Source: an uncultured Clostridium sp.
GTDB lineage: Bacteria; Bacillota; Clostridia; TANB77; CAG-508
DNA length: 64,000 bases
Reading direction: 5' to 3'
Assembly (NCBI GenBank): GCA_900553685.1
Contig: USEI01000001.1
Coordinates: 62,001-126,000, forward strand
The notes below the pieces were generated by a model that had not been told where the DNA came from, did no database searches, and saw nothing but the letters and a program-made list of their open reading frames with translations. Shown in pieces: positions 57,899 to 64,000 of the stretch (positions are counted from its first letter, which is position 1; each line of letters begins with the position of its first letter). The position numbers and the translations under genes are program-made.

Positions 57899-58972
57899 AT
57901 GATTATAAAGGGATTGATTGCTTTTAGTATATTTATTATTATTCCAATATTATTAGGTTTTTTAATATTAAAATTTATTAAAAAAGAAAAAGATAATATA
58001 TTACTTGCTTTAGTTTTAGGTTATGTAATAGAATTCGGAATATGTGAAATTCTTGCAGTTCCTATGATTTTTGCTGAATGCAAATTTACAGATTTGTTAT
58101 ATACATTTTATGCTATAATTATAATTTTAGCATTAATTTCTTTTATAATTAATTTAAAAAGTTTTAAACAAATTTTAAAAATAAATATTGATAAATTAAA
58201 AAGTATGCCAAAACTATTAACAATAATATGTATATTATTAATAGGCTTTCAAATAGCTAATTATTTAATTTATACTCATATAGATGATGATGATGCCTTT
58301 TATGTTGGAACTGCTACAACTTCTATTTACACAAATACAATTTTTAAATATTCACCTACAACAGGAGAACTTGCAGGAGAACATTTAGCACTAAGATATA
58401 GATTAGCACCATTTCCATTATTTTTAGCATTAATATCATCAGCTTTAAGTATACATCCAGCAATTGTTGCACATGTTATATTTCCAATGATATTTGTGCC
58501 AGTTGTTTATATAATATACTATTTATTAGGAATGATAATATTTCAAGAAAATAGAAAATCAACAATACTATTAGTTATATTAATAAATATATTACAAATA
58601 TGGGGATGTTATTCTATAAGAACTACACAAACATTTTTCTTGTTCCGAATTTGGCAAGGGAAAGCAATACTTGCTTCAATGATTTTACCGTTAATATGGC
58701 TTTTATTTATGAAAGCAAATAATAATAATTTTAATTTTATAACATGTTTTTTATTGTTTTTATCGGTTTTAGCAGGTAATTTAACTACAACGATGGGAAT
58801 TGGTTTTCTACCAATAACGCTTATGTCATTAGTTTTAGTATATGAAATTTCAAAAATAGATTTTAGGAATTTAAAGAAAAATAATTTTTTAATAAGTTTA
58901 AAAAATATATGTAAATGCTTTGTTTGCTGTATTCCAAGTATAATATTAGGAATAACATATTTTTTAAATTAA
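57899..58972 (+). CDS. Membrane protein, N-terminal half of a DUF6077-like protein
   Basis: A 357-residue protein with about nine hydrophobic segments. A long outer loop carries 'YTHIDDDDAFYVGTATTS', 'AGEHLALRYRLAPFPLF' and 'FFLFRIWQGKAILASMI'. The acidic DDDD cluster after a helix is reminiscent of GT-C catalytic loops. Relatives I recall continue as one longer protein. Here an in-frame TAA and then TAG separate it from the next gene, which is in the same frame 7 codons on and has its own GGAG. A split protein or a recent fission both fit. Confidence 0.72.
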   Translation: MIIKGLIAFSIFIIIPILLGFLILKFIKKEKDNILLALVLGYVIEFGICEILAVPMIFAECKFTDLLYTFYAIIIILALISFIINLKSFKQILKINIDKLKSMPKLLTIICILLIGFQIANYLIYTHIDDDDAFYVGTATTSIYTNTIFKYSPTTGELAGEHLALRYRLAPFPLFLALISSALSIHPAIVAHVIFPMIFVPVVYIIYYLLGMIIFQENRKSTILLVILINILQIWGCYSIRTTQTFFLFRIWQGKAILASMILPLIWLLFMKANNNNFNFITCFLLFLSVLAGNLTTTMGIGFLPITLMSLVLVYEISKIDFRNLKKNNFLISLKNICKCFVCCIPSIILGITYFLN

Positions 58973-58993
58973 GTAATGATATAGGAGAATAAA

Positions 58994-59749
58994 ATGTTTG
59001 AAAAAAATATTGAAATAATAAAAAATACTTTTTTAGAATACAAAGGAACAGGAATGTATATAATTCTATTTTGTATTGCAATATTTTATATTTGTTTAAA
59101 AGAAAAAAATAATAATAACAAAGCTTTTTTTATATATTTTCCAATAATTATTTTATTAATTACTCTAAATCCTTTATTTAATAAAATAATAAGTCCAATA
59201 TTTAAAGAATCTACATATTGGAGAGTATATTGGATGATTCCACTTATAATAGAAATTGCATATGCTAGTGTATTATTTATAAATGAGCAAAAAGAAAAAA
59301 ATGAAAAAATAATATCAATAATAGGAGTAATAGCTATTATAGTTATTAGTGGAAAATATACATATACAGAAGAAAATTTTTTTAAAACTGGTAATTTATA
59401 TAAACTACCAGATGAAAGTGTAAGAATCGCACAAATTATAGGATTAGATGAATCAGATCATAAAAAAGCCATAGTTTCAGAATCAATAGTCGCATATATA
59501 AGACAAATTGATGCAAATATTGGACTAGCATATAAAAGAGAACCTCAGGGATATGCAAATAATAAATTTGTTTTAGCAATGCTTCAAGGAGATAGTTATC
59601 AAATTGCTAAATTGGCTATCGAAAATAATTGTAATTATATAGTTTTAAAAAAAGTAATTCCATTAACATTAGATATGAGCTATTTTAATTTTTCAGTTTT
59701 AGATATGACAGAAAATTATGTAATTTATAAGTTAAATAAACTACAATAA
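58994..59749 (+). CDS. Membrane protein, C-terminal half of a DUF6077-like protein
   Basis: A 251-residue protein with three or four membrane helices to about residue 120. 'NPLFNKIISPIFKESTYWRVYWMIPLI' (key 'STYWRVYWMIP') and a soluble outer domain follow, the latter ending 'DMTENYVIYKLNKLQ'. The Tyr-Trp-Arg motif and topology match the last part of DUF6077-like proteins, whose first part is the upstream gene. It has AGGAG 8 bases before the ATG. The function in the polysaccharide locus is unknown; a GT-C-type transferase is possible. Confidence 0.7.
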   Translation: MFEKNIEIIKNTFLEYKGTGMYIILFCIAIFYICLKEKNNNNKAFFIYFPIIILLITLNPLFNKIISPIFKESTYWRVYWMIPLIIEIAYASVLFINEQKEKNEKIISIIGVIAIIVISGKYTYTEENFFKTGNLYKLPDESVRIAQIIGLDESDHKKAIVSESIVAYIRQIDANIGLAYKREPQGYANNKFVLAMLQGDSYQIAKLAIENNCNYIVLKKVIPLTLDMSYFNFSVLDMTENYVIYKLNKLQ

Positions 59750-59776
59750 AAATAATAGAAGAAAGAGGAAGTAAGA

Positions 59777-60772
59777 ATGAAAATTTTAGTTACAGGTGGA
59801 CTTGGTTTTATTGGTTCACATACAGCAGTTGAACTTTTAAATTCTGGAAATGAAGTGACAATTGTAGATAATCTTTATAATTCTAAAGAAGAAGTTTTAG
59901 AAAAAATAGAACAAATAACAAATAAAAAAGTTAAATTATATAAGTATGATTTAACAAATAAAAACGAATTAGAAGAAGTTTTTGAAGAAAATGAAATTGA
60001 TGTTGTAATTCATTTTGCAGGATATAAAGCAGTTGGAGAATCTGTAAAAAAACCTTTAATGTATTATTCAAATAATTTGTATAGTACGATAAATCTTTTA
60101 GAAGTAATGGAAAAATATAATGTAAAAAAATTAGTATTTAGTTCATCAGCAACAGTTTATGGAGATCCAGGTACTTCAAAATATGTTGAAGAAATGGGAA
60201 GAGGAAAAACAACAAGTCCATATGGAACAACAAAAGCAATGATTGAAAAGATATTAGAAGATTTATATTTTTCAGATGATTCTTGGAGTATAGTAATTTT
60301 AAGATATTTCAATCCAGTAGGAGCACATGAAAGTGGATTAATTGGTGAAGAACCAAATGGAATTCCAAATAATTTAATGCCATATGTTATGAAAGTTGCA
60401 GCAAAAAAATTAGATGTTTTAAATATATTTGGAAATGATTATCCAACTCCAGATGGAACAGGAGTTAGAGATTATATTCATGTTGTTGATTTGGCTAAAG
60501 GTCATGTTTATGCTATGGAAAAAATGAAAAAAGGATTAAATATATATAATTTAGGCTCAGGAAAAGGTGTGAGTGTTTTAGAGCTAGTTGATACTTTTTC
60601 AAAAGTTAATAACGTAAAAGTAAATTATAAAATTGTAGATAGAAGGCCAGGAGACCTAGCTGAATATTATGCTGATCCTTCTAAAGCATTAAAGGAATTA
60701 GGGTGGAAAACAGAAAAAACATTAGAAGATATTTGCAGAGATTCTTGGAATTTTGAAAAAAATAATACATAG
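59777..60772 (+). CDS. galE: UDP-glucose 4-epimerase
   Basis: A 331-residue SDR enzyme interconverting UDP-glucose and UDP-galactose. NAD motif 'TGGLGFIGSHTAVELL', 'HFAGYKAVGESVKKPL', 'SSSATVYGDP' with the catalytic Ser, 'SPYGTTKAM' with Tyr and Lys, and 'RYFNPVGAHESG' are all present. 'DGTGVRDYIHVVDLAKGH' identifies GalE. It supplies galactose (or GalNAc) to the locus. Confidence 0.96.
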   Translation: MKILVTGGLGFIGSHTAVELLNSGNEVTIVDNLYNSKEEVLEKIEQITNKKVKLYKYDLTNKNELEEVFEENEIDVVIHFAGYKAVGESVKKPLMYYSNNLYSTINLLEVMEKYNVKKLVFSSSATVYGDPGTSKYVEEMGRGKTTSPYGTTKAMIEKILEDLYFSDDSWSIVILRYFNPVGAHESGLIGEEPNGIPNNLMPYVMKVAAKKLDVLNIFGNDYPTPDGTGVRDYIHVVDLAKGHVYAMEKMKKGLNIYNLGSGKGVSVLELVDTFSKVNNVKVNYKIVDRRPGDLAEYYADPSKALKELGWKTEKTLEDICRDSWNFEKNNT

Positions 60773-60812
60773 AAATATATAAATTTTTCACAAATAAGAC
60801 ATATTAAAAATA

Positions 60813-60841
60813 TTGATATTTGAATATTATAATGGTATAAT
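60813..60841 (+). promoter_or_regulatory. Sigma-A promoter of the ABC exporter operon
   Basis: TTGATA (60813-60818), 17-base spacer, TATAAT (60836-60841) preceded by TGG, an extended -10; about 34 bases before the permease start. Confidence 0.85.
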
Positions 60842-60874
60842 CATTAAGAAAAAATAAATATAAAAGGAATAATT

Positions 60875-61666
60875 ATGGAATTTTTTAAGATACTTTTTAA
60901 AAACAGAAATTTAGCAATGAAATTAGGGAAAAATGATTTTAGGAATAGATTTGCAAACACAAGTTTAGGTACTATATGGGGTTTTTTACAACCATTTGTA
61001 TTTATGATTACTTATGTAATTGTATTTCAATATATTTTAAAATCAAATAGTGCAGGAGATTATCCATATGTTGTATGGTTTTTACCTGGAATGTCAATAT
61101 GGATGTTTTGTAGTGATGCAATTTTAACAGCAAGTAATTCTATAAGAAATTATAGTTATTTGGTAAAAAAAGTTGTTTTTCCTATAGATATCATACCTGT
61201 AATATCATTAACATCAGCAAGTTTTATAGGAATTTTTTTAATTATTATATCAATGATAGTTGCTTCAATTTATGGTTATATACCTAATATTTTAAATGTT
61301 ATATATATTTTATTTTGCACAGTTTGTTTTATTATTGCATTAACAAGACTTACATCATCATTAACTACAATATTGCCAGATTTTTCACAATTACTTACAA
61401 TATTAATGCAATTATGTATGTGGTTTACACCTATTATTTGGAATTTAGATTTTATAGCAGAATATAAAATTATATATCTGTTTAAGTGTATGCCATTTAC
61501 TTATCTAGTTGAAGGATTTAGAGAAGCATTTATGGAAAACTCAACAATTATAGTTGAAGGAAATGGGATATATACAATTGTATTTTGGATAATTACATTA
61601 TTTATTTTTGCATGGGGAAATAAAGTTTTTAAAAAAACCAAAAAAGATTTTGCAGATGTATTATAA
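60875..61666 (+). CDS. Polysaccharide ABC exporter permease (Wzm/TagG-like)
   Basis: A 263-residue ABC-2 type permease with six membrane helices. The N-terminal amphipathic 'NDFRNRFANTSLGTIWGFLQP' (key 'TSLGTIWGFLQP') and 'VVWFLPGMSIWMFCSDAIL' match Wzm/TagG. 'NSIRNYSYLVKKVVFP' and 'LCMWFTPIIW' are further family positions. It would export undecaprenyl-linked glycan with the ATPase two genes downstream. The intervening gene is a glycosyltransferase 18 bases away. Confidence 0.93.
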   Translation: MEFFKILFKNRNLAMKLGKNDFRNRFANTSLGTIWGFLQPFVFMITYVIVFQYILKSNSAGDYPYVVWFLPGMSIWMFCSDAILTASNSIRNYSYLVKKVVFPIDIIPVISLTSASFIGIFLIIISMIVASIYGYIPNILNVIYILFCTVCFIIALTRLTSSLTTILPDFSQLLTILMQLCMWFTPIIWNLDFIAEYKIIYLFKCMPFTYLVEGFREAFMENSTIIVEGNGIYTIVFWIITLFIFAWGNKVFKKTKKDFADVL

Positions 61667-61684
61667 TTTAAGAAAGGAATTATA

Positions 61685-62656
61685 ATGAAAAATTCAAAAA
61701 TAGATATATTACTTGCTACATATAATGGTGAAAAATATTTAGAAGAACAATTAGATAGTATTTTAAATCAGACATACGAAAATTTTAGATTATTAATATC
61801 AGATGATGGTTCAAAAGATAATACACGAAAAATCCTAGAAAAATATAGCAAAAAAGATAATAGGATAATTTTGTTTTTTCAAGAAAAAAATTTAGGAGTA
61901 ATAAAAAACTTTGAATTTTTACTTAGAAAAGTAGAAAATAAGTATTATATGTTTTCTGATCAAGATGATATTTGGAAAAAAAATAAAATAGAAAAATCTA
62001 TAATAAAATTAGAGGAAACTAATAGTGATTTAGTTTATTCTGATTTAGAAGTAGTTGATGAAAATTTAAATATAATTTATAAATCTTATTGGAAATTAAA
62101 AGGAATATATAAAAAGATAAAAAAATATAACAATTTTAAAAGTTTATATTTGAATAATTTTGTAACAGGATGTACAATAATTGCTAAAAGTGAACAAATA
62201 AAAGATGTGTTACCACTTCCTAATACAAGTAAATATATATTACATGATTATTGGATTGCATTAATAATAAGCCAAAAAGGAAAAATTACATATATAGAAG
62301 AGCCACTTATAAAGTATAGGCAACATAAAAATAATAAGATTGGTTCAAAGAAAAGATCTGATGAATTAAAAAGTGTAGCAGAAATAAGAGAATTATTTAT
62401 ACAAGTTAAAAAAGAACATTTTACGGTATTTATAGAAAATAATGAAAAATTTGTAAATGAACAAATTCAAAAGCTAAATAAAAAAGCTTTAGAATATTAT
62501 GAAATGCTAGGAAAAAAGAAAAATTTTAATTTTAGAAATTGGAGTTTGTTTTTTAGACTTTATAAGTATGAAAGTTTAAGTTATAAAATGCAAAATTTTA
62601 TTATTTTAAATTTACCTTTTATAGCTAAAATTTTATATGTATTTAAAAGAAAATAA
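61685..62656 (+). CDS. Glycosyltransferase family 2, rhamnosyltransferase-like
   Basis: A 323-residue GT-A enzyme. 'IDILLATYNGEKYLEEQLDSIL' (key 'LLATYNGEKYLEEQLDSI') opens the domain and 'ISDDGSKDNT' binds the nucleotide. 'MFSDQDDIWKKNKIEKSI' carries the DxD-like 'DQDD' motif, and 'YWIALIISQKGKITYIEEPLI' supplies the base region. This subgroup often transfers rhamnose, which fits the dTDP-rhamnose genes upstream. The C-terminal helices may bind the membrane. Confidence 0.92.
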   Translation: MKNSKIDILLATYNGEKYLEEQLDSILNQTYENFRLLISDDGSKDNTRKILEKYSKKDNRIILFFQEKNLGVIKNFEFLLRKVENKYYMFSDQDDIWKKNKIEKSIIKLEETNSDLVYSDLEVVDENLNIIYKSYWKLKGIYKKIKKYNNFKSLYLNNFVTGCTIIAKSEQIKDVLPLPNTSKYILHDYWIALIISQKGKITYIEEPLIKYRQHKNNKIGSKKRSDELKSVAEIRELFIQVKKEHFTVFIENNEKFVNEQIQKLNKKALEYYEMLGKKKNFNFRNWSLFFRLYKYESLSYKMQNFIILNLPFIAKILYVFKRK

Positions 62657-62705
62657 TTTTATATAAAATAAAAAATAATTGTAAAAATAAATAGAAGGGT
62701 TTGCT

Positions 62706-64000
62706 ATGGAAGAAAATAATACAGTAATAAAAATTACAGACTTAGTAAAAGAATATAAAATGTATTCTAATAAAAAAAATAGATTATTTGAGGCAATATT
62801 ACCACATTATCAAAATCATACTAAATTTAGAGCAATGGACAATTTAAATTTAGAAATTAAAAAAGGTGAAATGTTAGGAATATTGGGAAAAAATCGGAGC
62901 TGGAAAATCTACACTATTAAAAATGATTACAGGTGTTGTTAATCCAACTTCTGGTGAAATAAAAGTAAATGGAAAAATAAGTTCATTATTAGAACTTGGT
63001 GCTGCTTTTAATCCAGATTTGACCGGATATGAAAATATTTATCAACATGGACAAGTTATGGGGTTAACAGATGATGAAATAAAATCTAAAGAGAAAGAAA
63101 TTATTGAATTTGCAGATATTGGAGAACATTTAGAACAACCAGTGAAAACATATTCTTCAGGAATGTTTGCTCGTTTAGCTTTTGCTTGTGCTATAAATGT
63201 TGATCCAGATATTTTAATTGTTGATGAAGTTTTATCTGTTGGAGATATAGCTTTTCAATTAAAATGTTTTAAAAAATTTGAACAGTTTAAAGAAAACGGA
63301 AAAACTATTATATTTGTAACACATAACATAAATGATGTTCTAACAAATTGTAATAGAGTGATAATTTTAGAAAATGGTAGAAAAACATTTGATGGAAATG
63401 TAAAAGATGGTGTTAATAGATACAAAAAAATTATGGTGGGATTGAATCAAGAGTCAAATCAAAATGAAGAAAATTCTGATAATCAGAAAAATATAAATTT
63501 TGAAACTAATAAACAAACTAATATAGATAGTGTCTGGAAAGAAAAAATGAATCAAAATCCGAATATGATAGAATACGGAAATAAATCGGCTGAAGTAATT
63601 GATTATGGAGTGTTTGATAAAGATGAAAACCTTATAAACGTATTTGATAATTCTGATGAAATAATAATAAGGTCAAAAATTAAATTTAATAAAGAAGTTA
63701 AAGATCCAATTTTTACAATGACAGTTAAAGATTTTTCAGGAAAAGATATAGCTGGAACTAATTCTAATATAGAAAAAATAGCAACAGGTACATTTAAAAA
63801 GGGAGAAGTAGCAATTGCAGAGTTTGTTCAAAAAATACCAATTGCTCCAGGAAAATATACTTTATCTTTTAGTTGTACAAGATTTAATTTAAAAGGAGAA
63901 CTAGAAGCATTAAATCGCAAGTATGATGCAATTTTAGTGGAAGTAATTACAACAAAAAATACAGTAGGAATTACAAGAATTGATTCAAAAATTAGTGTAA
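62706..64000 (+). CDS. Polysaccharide ABC exporter ATPase (Wzt/TagH-like), split by a +1 shift at CGG, partial
   Basis: From ATG 62706 frame 0 gives 63 residues up to 'GILGKN' and then CGG (62895-62897), reading through only 15 more codons to TAA. Skipping the C gives 'GKN|GAGKSTLLKM', a perfect Walker A. It continues through 'LELGAAFNPDLTGYENI', 'TYSSGMFARLAFA' (signature), 'PDILIVDEVLSVGD' (Walker B) and 'TIIFVTHNINDV' (switch His). A C-terminal Wzt-type carbohydrate-binding domain then begins at about residue 285. The frame stays open to the window end, at least 431 residues. It pairs with the Wzm-like permease; the C-terminal domain would recognise the glycan end. Confidence 0.93.
62895..62898 (+). 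other. Putative +1 frameshift site CGGA in the Wzt Walker A loop
   Basis: Codon 64 in frame 0 is CGG after AAT. Reading GGA restores the invariant Gly of GxNGAGKST. Removing one A from the A6 run would also restore frame but would give Ile in place of the conserved Asn, so loss of the C is the better solution. Confidence 0.8.

Noticed and set aside
8297..62898. Homopolymer length errors as the common cause of the four frameshifts (T4 in gerAA, A5 in capA, A6 in wzt)
   Set aside because: No homopolymer longer than three adjoins the TasA-like site. The fixes would need both additions and deletions, and in wzt and gerAA they give poorer protein matches. Removing one C before GGA works identically at all four. 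It cannot be excluded without reads.
8280..62910. A prfB-like upstream Shine-Dalgarno stimulator at the CGG sites
   Set aside because: No consistent purine-rich element at fixed spacing is shared by the four sites. wzt has GGGA nearby and the TasA-like gene has AAAGAG, but gerAA has nothing similar.
1..64000. CRISPR arrays, tRNA or rRNA genes, insertion sequences
   Set aside because: I looked for regularly spaced repeats, cloverleaf-like sequences and transposase motifs and saw none.

Overview
This window comes from a very AT-rich, spore-forming Firmicute, most likely an uncultured or gut-type member of the Clostridia. The evidence is a GerA-type germinant receptor operon, spoIVA, an Asp23-type protein, AGGAGG ribosome binding sites, near-consensus sigma-A promoters, and overwhelming use of A/T-ending codons.

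Layout. 0-5.4 kb: a membrane protein, then two solute-binding-like proteins with an XpaC-type and a TelA-type protein. 5.5-9.6 kb (minus strand): a gerAA-gerAB-gerAC operon with a 55-residue two-helix membrane protein at its end. 9.7-14.1 kb: a secreted orphan, spoIVA and a long acidic orphan. 14.4-18.2 kb: a MacAB-like efflux operon. 18.3-19.6 kb: capA. 19.7-25.4 kb: a NadR-like nucleotidyltransferase, an acyl-CoA synthetase, dxs, ylmH and cdd. 25.6-27.1 kb: an orphan. 27.3-29.9 kb: alpha-glucan phosphorylase. 30.2-32.5 kb: a long structured leader and three secreted TasA-like or Ig-like proteins. 32.6-39.7 kb: housekeeping genes (P-loop/Asp23 fusion, cmk, plsC, typA, trmR-like, glmU). 39.7-64 kb: a large surface-polysaccharide locus. 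It holds dTDP-rhamnose synthesis, a PglF/PglE/PglC-like amino-sugar initiation module, an ATP-grasp/DegT/FemAB-like module, glycosyltransferases, Wzx/Wzy, galE, and a Wzm/Wzt-type ABC exporter that runs off the window end.

Main observation. Four unrelated genes (gerAA, capA, a TasA-like gene and wzt) are each interrupted by a +1 frameshift of exactly the same form. An in-frame CGG stands where a glycine codon is expected, and skipping its C so that GGA is read restores the conserved protein. In wzt this restores the Walker A loop. By eye I found CGG as an in-frame codon nowhere else in the window, although the CGG triplet occurs about 45 times in the other two frames of genes. CGA, CGC and CGT are used normally for Arg. 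This suggests that CGG is not decoded as Arg in this lineage. It would instead act as a +1 frameshift signal, or CGGA would act as a four-base glycine codon. A systematic one-base sequencing artefact is the main alternative.

Other points: an acyltransferase gene carries two lesions of a different kind (TAG for Trp, and a missing T), one secreted-protein gene has no ATG/GTG/TTG start, and a DUF6077-like protein is encoded as two in-frame halves. I saw no tRNA, rRNA, CRISPR array or insertion sequence.
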